A DNA stretch of 64,000 bases, from NCBI GenBank assembly GCA_009773395.1, contig WRPI01000004.1:1-64000 (forward strand), read 5' to 3'. The notes beneath the pieces were generated by a model. The model ran no database searches. It saw nothing but the letters and a program-made list of their open reading frames with translations, and had not been told where the DNA came from. A program made the translations under genes and the position numbers. Below are positions 27,269 to 37,247 of the stretch, piece after piece (within the stretch, counting starts at the first letter, position 1; each line of letters begins with the position of its first letter). Source of the stretch: Hyphomonadaceae bacterium. GTDB lineage: Bacteria > Pseudomonadota > Alphaproteobacteria > Caulobacterales > Aquidulcibacteraceae.

Positions 27269-28312
27269 TCATACCCATCTATTGAATAATTTGGACAACT
27301 TCAACCCTTGCCCCTGATAGTGCGACCCGCTTTCGCCATAAAACCGATTGGGAACTGCTGCGAGATTTTCATAAACTAACCGCGCGACTGGTTGGCCATG
27401 TTCAAGGACAAAGGGAACATCGCGGCCACGCACTTCCAATACGCCCCTAGCGCCCTTCGCGTTAGGCGATGATGGCCCAAATCCGGGGTCAAAAAAACCT
27501 GCATAATGGGCGCGAAACTCGCCTAAATCCTCCGCGCTTGCAACCATTTCTGCAGCCAAGTCTTTTTCGATAATTAGGCCCGGCGCCGAAGCCAAAATAT
27601 AAAACTCACCGGGGTCCAGAACCAAGCGTCTGTCTGGTGCATAAAGCGGTTCAAAATATTTACGCGGGTCGTGCAGCCCAATATCGGCAAGGTTCAGAAG
27701 GGGTGCGTGCCGCCTCGCTCTAAACCCGACAATTTTACCCAGTGATTTAGGGTCTAAATCCAATGCCAAATCCACAGATTTTACAGTTTTGGGCGAATAT
27801 TGCTTGAGCCGTAATTGCGCAAGCCGCTCATTGGTTTTTGCCAAAATCGAAAAAGTTCGTGGGCAAATTTCCACCCAAAGCGGGCCATTATATCCTTGCG
27901 CCACGCGGTCAAATGCAGTGGCATAATCGGTGATTACGCGTACAAAAACATCAATTCGGCCAGTCGAGCTTTTGGGGTTGGTGATGCCGTCAATATATGG
28001 CGGTAGCTTAAGCGCTTCTTGTAGTGGCACAAGGTAAACGCAACCTGTTTCCAAAACCGCGCCTTCTCGCAAATCCAAGCGATGCAACATAATGTCTGAC
28101 TCACTCAAACACTGAGTCACAGTTCTTTTGCCGCCTGGCAGAAAACTGGCACGCAGGCGATAGGCAAAATCGCCTAAGCGTAAATCAATGCTCGCGGGTT
28201 GAAATTGGCTTTCTTCAATCGGGTTTTCCGACGAAATATGTCCTTTTTGCGCTAATAGAGACAATTGATTATCAACCAAAACTCCAGCGCGTTGTTCAGT
28301 ATTTTCGCTCAT
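27269..28312 (-). CDS. dcd: 2'-Deoxycytidine 5'-triphosphate deaminase (long alphaproteobacterial form)
   Basis: 347 residues, about twice the 190-residue Dcd of other bacteria. Both halves look like trimeric dUTPase/Dcd folds: ESQFQPASIDLRLGDFAYRLRASFLPG with ITNPKSSTGRIDVFVRVITD, then RRLVLDPGEFYILASAPGLIIEKDLAAEMVASAEDLGEFRAHYAGFFDPGFG. The protein supplies dUTP for dTMP synthesis. It faces metZ across 80 bases, a neighbour pair known in alphaproteobacteria. Confidence 0.88.
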   Translation of the reverse strand: MSENTEQRAGVLVDNQLSLLAQKGHISSENPIEESQFQPASIDLRLGDFAYRLRASFLPGGKRTVTQCLSESDIMLHRLDLREGAVLETGCVYLVPLQEALKLPPYIDGITNPKSSTGRIDVFVRVITDYATAFDRVAQGYNGPLWVEICPRTFSILAKTNERLAQLRLKQYSPKTVKSVDLALDLDPKSLGKIVGFRARRHAPLLNLADIGLHDPRKYFEPLYAPDRRLVLDPGEFYILASAPGLIIEKDLAAEMVASAEDLGEFRAHYAGFFDPGFGPSSPNAKGARGVLEVRGRDVPFVLEHGQPVARLVYENLAAVPNRFYGESGSHYQGQGLKLSKLFNRWV

Positions 28313-28392
28313 CGCAATAAGTTATTCGCTAAAGGGGTTGAAGGAAAGCCCCATTTGCAATACCAAGCACTTTGAGAAAAGTGAACGGCGAA

Positions 28393-29595
28393 ATGACCAA
28401 ATCTACAGATCTAAAAACTGATACAATTCTTGTCCGTGGCGGCACGAGCCGCAGCGAGCATAAAGAAACATCAGAAGCGATTTTTCTGACATCGGGCTTT
28501 GTCTATGATAGCGCCGAAGAAGCCGAAGCACGTTTTTTGGGTGAAGCCCCCGGTTATCTTTATGGCCGCTACGCCAACCCCACCAATACAATGTTGGAAC
28601 AAAAATTGGCAACGCTTGAAGGCGCCGATTTGTGCCGCCTAACCTCATCTGGGATGGCGGCAGTGAATGGCGCATTATTGGCTTGCGTGAAAGCTGGCGA
28701 TCATATCGTCGCTGGTAAGGCTCTATTTTCTTCCTGCCGTTGGCTAATCGAGACGTTTTTGCCGCGCTATGGCGTTGAATATACACTAGTGGATAGTGCT
28801 GAAAGTGCAAATTGGGCCGCGGCGATTAAGCCAAATACCAAGGCCTTCTTCCTCGAAACGCCTGCAAATCCGATTTTGGAAATTTCTGACATTCGCGCAA
28901 TTGCCGATATTGCCCATAATGCTGGTGCAAAACTCATTATTGATAATGTTTTCGCTACGCCGCTTTTGCAAAAGCCAATGGCATTGGGTGCAGATATTGT
29001 GATTTATTCGCTGACCAAACATTGTGATGGTCAAGGTCGGGTTTTGGGCGGCGCGATTTTGGGCGCTGAAAAGTGGGTATTGGAAGAATTAGATCCAATT
29101 TTGCGCCATACTGGCCCCGCAATGTCGCCATTTGTGGCCTGGGTCGTGCTTAAGGGCATGGAAACAATGTCATTGCGAGTTGAGAGGGCTTGCAATAATG
29201 CGGCGAAATTGGCTGATATTATTGCCGCACATTCAGCAGTCAATTTCGTGCGCTATCCAACCCGCATTGATCACCCGCAACATGAACTTGCCGCACGGCA
29301 AATGACGATGTCCAATAAGCCAATGGGCGGTACAATCGTTGCGTTTGAACTTAAAGGCGGTAAATCGGCAGCGTTTAAGTTTCTTAACGCACTAAAAATC
29401 ATAGATGTTTCCAATAATCTTGGCGACACAAAATCCCTTGCCACCCACCCCGCCACAACTACGCACAAATTATTTGAAGCTGAAGTGCAAGTGCAAATGG
29501 GCGTGACGCCGGGCTATGTGCGGCTGTCGGTTGGCATTGAAGATGTCGAAGATTTGGCTGAAGATGTTACGCGGGCGTTGGAAACTTTAGGCTAG
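28393..29595 (+). CDS. metZ: O-succinylhomoserine sulfhydrylase
   Basis: 400 residues from ATG 28393 (MTKSTDLKTDTILVRGGTSRSEHKE); the track's earlier TTG adds only seven residues with no better SD. The PLP fold of the Cys/Met class is clear: YLYGRYANPTNTMLEQKLATLEGA, TSSGMAAVNGALLA, DNVFATPLLQKPMALGADIVIYSLTKHCDGQGRVLGG with the PLP lysine in SLTKH, and GVTPGYVRLSVGIEDVEDLAEDVTRAL. It makes homocysteine from O-succinylhomoserine and sulfide. Divergent from dcd. Confidence 0.93.
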   Translation: MTKSTDLKTDTILVRGGTSRSEHKETSEAIFLTSGFVYDSAEEAEARFLGEAPGYLYGRYANPTNTMLEQKLATLEGADLCRLTSSGMAAVNGALLACVKAGDHIVAGKALFSSCRWLIETFLPRYGVEYTLVDSAESANWAAAIKPNTKAFFLETPANPILEISDIRAIADIAHNAGAKLIIDNVFATPLLQKPMALGADIVIYSLTKHCDGQGRVLGGAILGAEKWVLEELDPILRHTGPAMSPFVAWVVLKGMETMSLRVERACNNAAKLADIIAAHSAVNFVRYPTRIDHPQHELAARQMTMSNKPMGGTIVAFELKGGKSAAFKFLNALKIIDVSNNLGDTKSLATHPATTTHKLFEAEVQVQMGVTPGYVRLSVGIEDVEDLAEDVTRALETLG

Positions 29596-29639
29596 AAGCG
29601 AAAGTCAAACTTGCGCTTTACACATTATTGGGAGCCGCG

Positions 29640-30344
29640 ATGAAAAAAGCTTTTACGCTTTCCAAGCGACAAATTTTAGTCGGGTCAGTGATTGGCGTGT
29701 GCGGACTTGCTATTTACAAATCACTGCCCAATCCAATAATTGACCAAATCGTGTGGCAAGTTATTGATAGAACACCCAAAAAACCGCCACCGCCCCGAGT
29801 GCCTTTCTTCAGTGATATTTCGGAAAAAGCGGCGCGCCTAATTGATGCTGCTGAAAGCCAAATTGGCGAGACGCTTGAATATGATGCGGGATATTCCAAA
29901 ATAGCTTTCCCATATGGTGATATTTCAAGGCGTAAAGGCGTGTGCACCGATGTAATAATCCGAGCATTTCGCGATGGGTTAGGCATAGATTTGCAAGCAT
30001 TAGTGTATGAAGACATGAAAAAAGATTTTGAAGCCTATCCTAAAAAATGGGGTCTCGAAGCGCCTGATACGAATATTGACCATCGCCGCGTACCGAATTT
30101 GCTCAAGTTTTTTGAGCGGAAAGGGGCGCTAGTTCCAATTTCGAGCAATGGTCGAACCTATTTACCGGGCGATTTAGTAACCGCAATCTCTCCACTGAAA
30201 AGGCCGCATATAATGTTGGTTTCAAATCGTCCAAATAAAAACAAATCCCGGCCATTGGTAATTCATAACATCGGAGCAGGAACTCGAATTCAAGATTTTC
30301 TGTTTGAATATGAACTAACTGGGCATATTAGGTTTATGACCTAA
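29640..30344 (+). CDS. DUF1287 family secreted/membrane-anchored protein
   Basis: 234 residues from ATG 29640, behind GGGAG. The head KAFTLSKRQILVGSVIGVCGLAIYK is a signal or anchor. The domain matches DUF1287: LIDAAESQIGETLEYDAGYSKIAFPYGDISRRKGVCTDVIIRAFRDGLGIDLQALVYEDMKKDFEAYPKKWG, then NIDHRRVPNLLKFFERKG and PLVIHNIGAGTRIQDFLF. VCTDVIIRA and the later histidines suggest an NlpC/P60-like cysteine hydrolase fold. Function unknown. Placed alone between metZ and the convergent dnaJ. Confidence 0.85.
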   Translation: MKKAFTLSKRQILVGSVIGVCGLAIYKSLPNPIIDQIVWQVIDRTPKKPPPPRVPFFSDISEKAARLIDAAESQIGETLEYDAGYSKIAFPYGDISRRKGVCTDVIIRAFRDGLGIDLQALVYEDMKKDFEAYPKKWGLEAPDTNIDHRRVPNLLKFFERKGALVPISSNGRTYLPGDLVTAISPLKRPHIMLVSNRPNKNKSRPLVIHNIGAGTRIQDFLFEYELTGHIRFMT

Positions 30345-30353
30345 CCTAAGCCT

Positions 30354-31481
30354 TTACTTCGCCAAATTTTCCCAAAAAACCTTGGCTTTTTCGAAAAAAC
30401 CTTGGTGTTCGGGGTGGCTTTGTTCGCAGCATTCTTTGTGAAACTCCTCAAGCAGTTCGCGCTGTCTTGCGGTTAATTTGCGCGGGGTTTCAACATAAAG
30501 TTCAACATGCATATCACCACGCAAAGCTGAGCGTAATTGCGTCATGCCTTGGGCGCGTAATTTAATGCGGCGGCCAGTTTGCGATCCTTCAGGCACTTCC
30601 ACTTCTTGCTTGCCGCCGTCAATAACTGGCACTTCTAGCTTTCCGCCCAATGCTGCTTTGGTCATGGGAACTGGAATGCGGATGAATAAATCGCGGCCAT
30701 CACGTTCAAATATTTCGTGCTTTTTGACGTGAAGGAAAACGTATAAATCACCTTTTGGCCCACCGCGCGCGCCGCGCCCGCCTTCGCCAGTTAAACGCAC
30801 TCTTGTGTCCTGCTCAACGCCTGCGGGGATTGCAACGCTTAAAGTGCGTTCAATTTCAATTGCCCCCTGGCCTTTGCATTTTTTGCATGGCTTGGCGATA
30901 ATGGTTCCTCGGCCATTGCAATGATGGCAAGTGCGCGTCATTTGGAAGAAGCCGTTTTGCGCTCGCACCTGCCCACTGCCAAGGCAGGTTGGGCAAGTTT
31001 CTGGCTTGGTTGGCGGCTCGGCACCACTGCCATCGCAAGTCACGCAAGTTTCTTCGGTCGGGACTTTTATTTCACGGTCAACCCCGCGAAAAGCTTCTTC
31101 AAGCGTTATTTCAAGATCCATACGCAAATCGGCGCCGCGTGCAGGGCCTTGGCGACGCTGCCTTCCGCCACCAAAAACTTCGCCGAAAATATCACCAAAA
31201 ACTTCACCAAATATGTCAGAAGGGTCGCCGCTAAATCCGCCACGTCCACCCATATTATTAAGGCCATCACGGCCATATCTATCATAAGTCGCGCGTTTTT
31301 GACTGTCGGATAAAACGCTATAGGCTTCGTTGATTTCTTTGAACTTGGCCTCGGCGCCTGCGTCACCTGGGTTTTTATCAGGGTGGTGCTTCATCGCCGC
31401 TTTACGGAATGCGGATTTGATGGTTGCATCATTGGCGTCGCGCGTAACTTCTAAAAGTTCATAATAGCATGTAGTGGTCAT
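30354..31481 (-). CDS. dnaJ: Chaperone DnaJ
   Basis: 375 residues. J domain with HPD (KHHPDKNPGD) at about residues 30-40, a glycine/phenylalanine region (GGRGGFSGDPSDIFGEVFGD), four CXXCXGXG zinc repeats (CVTCDGSG, CPTCLGSG, CHHCNGRG, CKKCKGQG) and the C-terminal client domain. It stimulates the ATPase of DnaK and delivers clients. It follows dnaK on the same strand after 61 bases that carry a strong hairpin. Confidence 0.98.
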   Translation of the reverse strand: MTTTCYYELLEVTRDANDATIKSAFRKAAMKHHPDKNPGDAGAEAKFKEINEAYSVLSDSQKRATYDRYGRDGLNNMGGRGGFSGDPSDIFGEVFGDIFGEVFGGGRQRRQGPARGADLRMDLEITLEEAFRGVDREIKVPTEETCVTCDGSGAEPPTKPETCPTCLGSGQVRAQNGFFQMTRTCHHCNGRGTIIAKPCKKCKGQGAIEIERTLSVAIPAGVEQDTRVRLTGEGGRGARGGPKGDLYVFLHVKKHEIFERDGRDLFIRIPVPMTKAALGGKLEVPVIDGGKQEVEVPEGSQTGRRIKLRAQGMTQLRSALRGDMHVELYVETPRKLTARQRELLEEFHKECCEQSHPEHQGFFEKAKVFWENLAK

Positions 31482-31503
31482 ATTGAAGTCTCAAAATGCA
31501 AAA

Positions 31504-31527
31504 GCGCCCCCGATTTCTCAGGGGCGC
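31504..31527 (-). terminator. Hairpin between dnaK and dnaJ (attenuator-like)
   Basis: GCGCCCC and GGGGCGC form a 7-bp GC stem with a 10-nt loop. Read on the minus strand the stem is followed by TTTT, so part of the dnaK message could end here and lower dnaJ expression. This kind of partial terminator is known for dnaKJ operons. Confidence 0.75.
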
Positions 31528-31542
31528 AATTTCAATAAATGC

Positions 31543-33453
31543 CTATTTCTTGTCGCCGTCAACGTCTTCAAACTCAGCGTCAACAACATTATCGTCTTGT
31601 GTTGTTTCGCCAGCATCAGCAGCAGCATCAGCATGGGCTGCAGCTTCTTGTTGCTCGGCATACATAACTTCGCCGATTTTCATTGCCGCTTGCATCAATT
31701 CTTCAGTTGAAGATTTCATCGCTTCCACTTCGCCGCCTTGAACTGCGTCTTTGGCTTTGGCAATTGCTGCTTCAATATTGGCCTTGTCGCCATCTTGAAG
31801 TTTGGAGCCATATTCGCCAAGCTGTTTTTCAACATTGTGAATTGCGCTTTCGGCACCGTTTTTGGCTTCAGCTTCTTCACGGCGTTGTTTGTCAGCATCA
31901 GCATTGGCTTCGGCGTCTTTAATCATTTGCTCAATGTCAGCGTCAGATAGGCCGCCATTGGCTTGAATGCGAATTGATTGTTCTTTGTTGGTCGCTTTGT
32001 CTTTGGCGCTAACCGAAACAATACCGTTGGCGTCAATGTCAAAAGTCACTTCCACTTGTGGGATACCACGTGGTGCTGGTGGAATGCCAAGTAGGTCAAA
32101 CTGTCCCAAAAGCTTGTTATCCGCTGCCATATCGCGTTCACCTTGGAAAACCCGAATGGTCACCGCTGATTGATTGTCATCAGCAGTCGAGAATGTTTGC
32201 GATTTTTTGGTTGGGATTGTGGTGTTGCGCTCAATCAGACGAGTGAATACGCCGCCCAATGTTTCGATGCCCAATGAAAGCGGGGTAACGTCTAACAAAA
32301 GAACGTCTTTCACATCGCCTTGCAATACACCGGCTTGAATTGCCGCACCAAGCGCGACAACTTCATCTGGGTTCACACCTTTGTGCGGCTCTTTGCCAAA
32401 GAAGTTTTTGACCGCTTCTTGCACTTTCGGCATACGGGTCATCCCGCCAACCAAAACAACTTCATCAATTTCAGATGGACTAAGGCCCGCGTCTTTGATC
32501 GCTGATTTGCAGGGTTCAATGGTGCGTGCGATTAAATCATCAACCAATGCTTCAAGTTTTGCACGGGTTAGTTTGAGATTAAGGTGCAAAGGGCCTGAAG
32601 CGTCCATTGTGATGAATGGCAAATTCACTTCATAACTTGCAGCAGTTGAAAGTTCTTTTTTGGCTTTCTCGGCCTCTTCACGAAGGCGTTGCAATGCCAA
32701 TTTGTCATTGCGCAAATCAATGCCTTTGTCTTTTTTGAACTCATCGGCCAAATAATCGACTATGCGCATGTCAAAATCTTCACCGCCCAAAAATGTATCA
32801 CCATTGGTTGAACGAACTTCAAACACGCCATCGCCAATTTCAAGGATTGATACGTCAAACGTGCCGCCACCTAGGTCGTAAACCGCAATTGTGCGATTGC
32901 CACCTTTATCAAGGCCATAAGCAAGTGCGGCTGCGGTAGGCTCATTGATGATACGCAAAACTTCAAGGCCGGCAATTTTACCCGCGTCTTTGGTTGCTTG
33001 GCGTTGGGCATCATTAAAATATGCAGGAACCGTAATAACTGCTTGTTCAACTGTTTCACCCAAATAGGCCTCAGCAGTTTCTTTCATTTTGATAAGAATC
33101 ATCGCCGAAATTTCAGCAGGTGAATAATCGCGGTCGCGTCCTTTCACCCAAGCGTCGCCAGTTGCACCCTTAACAATGCCATAAGGCACAAGTTTCATGT
33201 CTTTTTTGACCATTGGGTCGGTGAAATTGCGGCCAATAAGGCGCTTAATGGCAAAAAAAGTATGTTCTGGATTGGTTACAGCTTGGCGGCGCGCGGGCTG
33301 ACCAATTTGGCGCTCACCGTCAGACGCAAAAGCGACAACCGATGGAGTAGTGCGCGCGCCTTCAGAGTTTTCAATTACTTTTGCGTTCTTGCCGTCCATA
33401 ATTGCCACACAAGAATTGGTTGTTCCCAAATCAATACCAATAATTTTTGCCAT
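31543..33453 (-). CDS. dnaK: Chaperone DnaK (Hsp70)
   Basis: 636 residues. [21 protein letters not shown], the phosphate-binding [13 protein letters not shown], the linker [21 protein letters not shown] and the C-terminal acidic tail [12 protein letters not shown] are all present. ATP-driven binding and release of unfolded proteins. A clear RpoH-type promoter stands about 115 bases upstream on the minus strand. Confidence 0.99.
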   Translation of the reverse strand: MAKIIGIDLGTTNSCVAIMDGKNAKVIENSEGARTTPSVVAFASDGERQIGQPARRQAVTNPEHTFFAIKRLIGRNFTDPMVKKDMKLVPYGIVKGATGDAWVKGRDRDYSPAEISAMILIKMKETAEAYLGETVEQAVITVPAYFNDAQRQATKDAGKIAGLEVLRIINEPTAAALAYGLDKGGNRTIAVYDLGGGTFDVSILEIGDGVFEVRSTNGDTFLGGEDFDMRIVDYLADEFKKDKGIDLRNDKLALQRLREEAEKAKKELSTAASYEVNLPFITMDASGPLHLNLKLTRAKLEALVDDLIARTIEPCKSAIKDAGLSPSEIDEVVLVGGMTRMPKVQEAVKNFFGKEPHKGVNPDEVVALGAAIQAGVLQGDVKDVLLLDVTPLSLGIETLGGVFTRLIERNTTIPTKKSQTFSTADDNQSAVTIRVFQGERDMAADNKLLGQFDLLGIPPAPRGIPQVEVTFDIDANGIVSVSAKDKATNKEQSIRIQANGGLSDADIEQMIKDAEANADADKQRREEAEAKNGAESAIHNVEKQLGEYGSKLQDGDKANIEAAIAKAKDAVQGGEVEAMKSSTEELMQAAMKIGEVMYAEQQEAAAHADAAADAGETTQDDNVVDAEFEDVDGDKK

Positions 33454-33564
33454 TTTTATTTATTCCTCTTTCGCCATCTCTTAAGAATTGGCGTTATTTT
33501 CATGGGCGTTAGCCCTATTCGGTTTATCAGGTGTTAAAGGCGCAAAACCTTTATGCTACGGGGA

Positions 33565-33596
33565 ATATGGGAAGTGAATCAATTGATGCAAGGGGG
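33565..33596 (-). promoter_or_regulatory. RpoH (sigma-32) promoter of dnaKJ
   Basis: On the minus strand CCCCTTGCA is followed, 17 bases after CTTG, by CCCATAT, which fits the alphaproteobacterial heat-shock consensus CTTG-N17/18-CCCAT. The transcript would have about a 100-base leader before dnaK. Confidence 0.8.
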
Positions 33597-33754
33597 AATC
33601 TGCAATTGGCCGAAAAAATCGGCGAAAAGCTATGCCGGATCGCTTTTGGCCGGCACAAATTGAGCGCTTTAAACAATCAAGTGTAATCAAAATAGCGCAC
33701 CTTTAAGCAAAATGCTCTGATTTTCATATTCTTCAAAATAAAATAGTTGCAATT

Positions 33755-33766
33755 GAAACCGCTTCC
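33755..33766. promoter_or_regulatory. Possible LacI-family operator before the TonB receptor
   Basis: GAAACCGCTTCC has the central CG and half-sites expected of LacI/GalR-family boxes, though the dyad is imperfect (8 of 12). It lies 41 bases ahead of the GTG start. No LacI-family gene is in the window. Confidence 0.25.
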
Positions 33767-33806
33767 ATTAGCATGGCAGGGCAATAGATTTGTGACGGAG
33801 GGGAAT

Positions 33807-36140
33807 GTGAAAATTCAATCAAAAGTGTCAAATACCAATAGATTTAGTAGCTTACGCAATGCTCTTTTGTGTGCTGCTTCGTTTACAGCCATGACAGCAC
33901 CGGATGCGGTTTGGGCACAGCAAAATCAATCAACTTCAATCAGCAGCAATGCAGCTAACGCCTCAGAGGTTGTGATTGTTACTGCGCGCAAACGCGAGGA
34001 GTCTTTACAATCGACGCCATTATCGATTTCTGCATTTTCCGCGATTACAATTGACAATGCTGGGCTTGATTCGGTTGAAGATCTTGCTTTATTGACGCCA
34101 GGCTTCACTTTTACTCCGCTTTTTGGTGGCGGCGCAGCGACACCAGTTATTCGTGGTCAATCAACGACAATAGGTGAGCCGAATGTCGGTTTTTTCCTTG
34201 ATGGGGTTTATCAATCGTCGCGCGCGCTTATGGATTCGATTTTGGGTGACGATATCGCCCGTGTAGAAGTGGTCAAAGGTCCGCAAAGCGCTCTTTATGG
34301 CCGCAATACTTTTGGTGGCGCAGTCAATATCGTCTCTCGTCCTCCAACCAACACTTTTATTGGTCGCGCAACTCTTGAAGCTGGTAGTTTCGGCTATGTC
34401 GGTTTTCGCGCTAATGCAAATGTGCCACTGATTGAAGACAAACTATCAGCACGAATTGGGTTTAATATCAAAGCATCCGACGGCTTCTTTATTAACTCAC
34501 TGACTAATACTGAACTAGACAAGCGTGGCACGGCGGTTTTGTCAGGCTCACTCGAAGCGCGACCAAGTGAAAACCTATCACTAAGGCTTCGAATATCACG
34601 TGAAGCGACCGAGGATGGTGATGAAGCAGTTGTATTTACACCAAACAACAGTTTTCCCGCCAATATTGCAGGCGGTACTTTTCCAAATGCCAATCAAATG
34701 TTTACTGGCCTGTTAGCAGCGCCGACGTCGTTCTCAGTAACGCCTGGTCATAATGATCGCGCTTTAACTGCTCGCTCACTTACTGGCGAATATGATTTTG
34801 GTTGGGCGACATTGACGGCGATTACAGGTTATAATTCGCTGATTCTCGACACCGCAGTTGACTCAGATTATTCAGCGGCTTTGGCGCGTTATACAACGAC
34901 GCTAAGTGATTTGACCGAATTAAGTCAGGAGCTGCGCTTAACTTCACCATCAGATAAGCGAATTAGTTGGATGCTTGGCGCTTATGCATTTAAACTTGAA
35001 AGCGACACGGCATTGGCCGACCTGCGCGATACAGATGCCCACGCCATTGCCGCCATTTCAGCGGTGCCGAATGGGGTTCGCCGTCAGTTATTGGGGGGCG
35101 TAATTACTCGGCTTTTAGAGACAACGGAAAATACTGCGTTTTTTGCCCAAGTGGGATTTAAGATAACACCAAAATTATCTCTTAACCTAGAAGGTCGCGT
35201 AAACCGTGAAACCAAGACTGTAAATGCCGCTGATACCAGCCAACTGACAGGCGCTGCAACGGGAACTTATGTGAATAAGAGGACGTTCGAGAAGTTCCTG
35301 CCCCGTGTTACAGTTGATTATGCGCTGTCCGATTCGATTTTGCTTTATGCAGCGGCGTCTGAAGGATATAAGGCCGGTGGTTTTAATGTGGCAACAGCAG
35401 CAGGTGCAATTGCTGATTCTGAGCGAACTTATGATCCAGAAAACGCATGGAACTATGAAATTGGTGCTAAGACAAGTTGGTATGATGGCAAACTGACTGC
35501 GAATCTCGCAATTTACCGTATTGATTGGCGTAATCAGATTGTAAGGGCGCTTGGCGCTACGTTTGCAACTCTCAACACTAATGCTGGGGAAACTACAGTG
35601 CAGGGTGTTGAATTTGAAATGCGGGCACGGCCAATTCGTGGTTTGGATATTTCTGCAGGTCTTGCTTACACCGATAGCTCATACGATAAATATACTTTTG
35701 GCACTTTGGCGCTTGTGGGCATACCTGCCGTTCTTGACGGAACGCGTTTGCAATATGTTTCAAAGTGGCAAAAAAACATCTCGGTTCAATATACAATGCC
35801 GATTGGCAATGAATTAAGTTGGTTTAACCGTATTGACTATGCCTATCGTTCGGACCAAAGCGCAGTCCAACCAGCATATGCAGTTATTCCAGAAGCCACG
35901 ATAGTTAATTTCCGTTCGGGACTTGAATATAAGAATCTATCGTTCAGAGTGTTCGTTGATAACTTAACCGATGAAGACGCGCCAACCGCTTCAGCCTACA
36001 CGCCAAGCGCAGCACAGCATTTGGCATGGGCACGCGGTGCCTTGGGCATGGGGCCATCTGTGGGGCTTGAAGCCTTTGGTGGAGCAACTGTTGCCCGCGC
36101 ACCACGCACCGCGGGCGTTAGCTTAAGCGTTAAGTTCTAA
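33807..36140 (+). CDS. TonB-dependent outer-membrane receptor
   Basis: 777 residues from GTG 33807, five bases after GGAGG; the track's start lies 60 bases further out without a site. The signal peptide ends near AVWAQQ. The plug (SEVVIVTARKREESLQSTPLSISAFS, then VIRGQSTTIGEPNVGFFLDGVYQ and DIARVEVVKGPQSALYGRNTFGGAVNIVSRPP) and the barrel with C-terminal VSLSVKF are complete. Receptors of this kind take up iron chelates, sugars, vitamins or other large solutes with TonB-ExbBD. No transport or enzyme partner is next to it, so the substrate is unknown. Confidence 0.95.
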   Translation: MKIQSKVSNTNRFSSLRNALLCAASFTAMTAPDAVWAQQNQSTSISSNAANASEVVIVTARKREESLQSTPLSISAFSAITIDNAGLDSVEDLALLTPGFTFTPLFGGGAATPVIRGQSTTIGEPNVGFFLDGVYQSSRALMDSILGDDIARVEVVKGPQSALYGRNTFGGAVNIVSRPPTNTFIGRATLEAGSFGYVGFRANANVPLIEDKLSARIGFNIKASDGFFINSLTNTELDKRGTAVLSGSLEARPSENLSLRLRISREATEDGDEAVVFTPNNSFPANIAGGTFPNANQMFTGLLAAPTSFSVTPGHNDRALTARSLTGEYDFGWATLTAITGYNSLILDTAVDSDYSAALARYTTTLSDLTELSQELRLTSPSDKRISWMLGAYAFKLESDTALADLRDTDAHAIAAISAVPNGVRRQLLGGVITRLLETTENTAFFAQVGFKITPKLSLNLEGRVNRETKTVNAADTSQLTGAATGTYVNKRTFEKFLPRVTVDYALSDSILLYAAASEGYKAGGFNVATAAGAIADSERTYDPENAWNYEIGAKTSWYDGKLTANLAIYRIDWRNQIVRALGATFATLNTNAGETTVQGVEFEMRARPIRGLDISAGLAYTDSSYDKYTFGTLALVGIPAVLDGTRLQYVSKWQKNISVQYTMPIGNELSWFNRIDYAYRSDQSAVQPAYAVIPEATIVNFRSGLEYKNLSFRVFVDNLTDEDAPTASAYTPSAAQHLAWARGALGMGPSVGLEAFGGATVARAPRTAGVSLSVKF

Positions 36141-36146
36141 TCTGAA

Positions 36147-36182
36147 AAAAAAGCCCCGAAGACTAGGTCTTTGGGGCTTTTT
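36147..36182. terminator. Bidirectional terminator between the receptor and fba
   Basis: AAAAAGCCCCGAAGAC and its complement surround TAGG, with A runs on one side and TTTTT on the other, so it can stop transcription in both directions between the converging genes. Confidence 0.88.
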
Positions 36183-36197
36183 CATGTTTTTACAAAA

Positions 36198-37232
36198 CTA
36201 ATATTTTTTCGCCATTTGTTCTAATGTCATTGGCTTAATTTTGCTGGCGTTGCCCGATGTGCCAAATTCATTGAAACGAGCAATACAAACTTGCTTTGCA
36301 GCAATTTTTGCAGGTTCAAGATATTTGCGCGGATCAAACTCGCTTGGTTTGGTGGTAAAATATTTGCGAATTGCGCCAGTCATTGCAAGGCGGATATCGG
36401 TATCAATATTGATTTTGCGAACCCCATGCTTGATGCCTTCTTGGATTTCTTCAACCGGCACGCCATAAGTTTCCTTGAGGTCACCACCAAATTCACGGAT
36501 TATCGCCAATAATTCCTGCGGCACCGAGCTTGAACCATGCATAACCAAATGAGTGTTTGGAATGGCAGCATGGATTTCGGCAATGCGTTTAATGGCCAAA
36601 ATATCGCCAGTTGGTTTGCGGCTAAATTTATATGCGCCATGTGATGTGCCAATCGCAATTGCCAGCGCATCAACCCCAGTTTTTTCAACAAAATCTTTGG
36701 CTTCCAAGGGGTCGGTCAATAATTGGCTGTGATCCAAAACGCCTTCGGCGCCAACGCCATCTTCAGCTTCGCCAGTGCCAGTTTCGAGCGAGCCAAGGCA
36801 GCCCAATTCACCTTCCACCGAAACCCCAATTGCGTGCGAAAACTTGCAGACTTCGCGCGTTACTTCGACATTATAATCATATGAAGATGGGGTTTTGCCG
36901 TCGCTCATCAACGAGCCGTCCATCATAACCGATGTAAAGCCAGAACGAATTGATTGTTGGCATACTGCGGGACTAGTGCCGTGGTCTTGGTGAACCACCA
37001 CTGGGATTTCAGGATATGATTCAACTGCTGCAAGCATAAGGTGGCGCAAAAATGGTTCGCCCGCATATTTGCGCGCGCCTGCCGAAGCCTGAAGTATTAC
37101 CGGGCTGTTGGTTTCGACGGCAGCTTCCATAATGCCAACAACTTGTTCAAGGTTATTAACGTTAAACGCTGGCACGCCATAGCCATTTTCCGCCGCGTGA
37201 TCCAATAATTGCCTTAAGCTCACAAATGCCAT
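36198..37232 (-). CDS. fba: Fructose-bisphosphate aldolase, class II (Calvin-cycle subtype)
   Basis: 344 residues. [29 protein letters not shown] carries the zinc-binding histidines; [64 protein letters not shown] matches the CbbA group, in which the insert after HGSSSVP differs from E. coli FbaA. It joins dihydroxyacetone phosphate with glyceraldehyde 3-phosphate or erythrose 4-phosphate. It is last of the five-gene CBB operon, 15 bases after tkt. Confidence 0.95.
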   Translation of the reverse strand: MAFVSLRQLLDHAAENGYGVPAFNVNNLEQVVGIMEAAVETNSPVILQASAGARKYAGEPFLRHLMLAAVESYPEIPVVVHQDHGTSPAVCQQSIRSGFTSVMMDGSLMSDGKTPSSYDYNVEVTREVCKFSHAIGVSVEGELGCLGSLETGTGEAEDGVGAEGVLDHSQLLTDPLEAKDFVEKTGVDALAIAIGTSHGAYKFSRKPTGDILAIKRIAEIHAAIPNTHLVMHGSSSVPQELLAIIREFGGDLKETYGVPVEEIQEGIKHGVRKINIDTDIRLAMTGAIRKYFTTKPSEFDPRKYLEPAKIAAKQVCIARFNEFGTSGNASKIKPMTLEQMAKKY

Positions 37233-37247
37233 TTTCTAACTCCAATA

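Larger units (their letters stand above)
33454..33806. other. 353-base divergent intergenic region between dnaK and the TonB receptor
   Basis: Holds the dnaK RpoH promoter (33565-33596), a run with two short dyads near 33605-33660 (GCCGA-AAAAA-TCGGC and GCCGG/CCGGC), and a LacI-like GAAACCGCTTCC just before the receptor. No coding potential seen; the track's leftward extension of the receptor is not used. Confidence 0.7.

Noticed and set aside
28313-28392. Possible SAM-II riboswitch ahead of metZ (GCTAAAGGGG and a GGGG...CCCC mini-hairpin)
   Set aside because: The 3' fragment resembles the SAM-II end, but the required 5' stem and TGATTT element are not seen and the space would overlap the dcd start.
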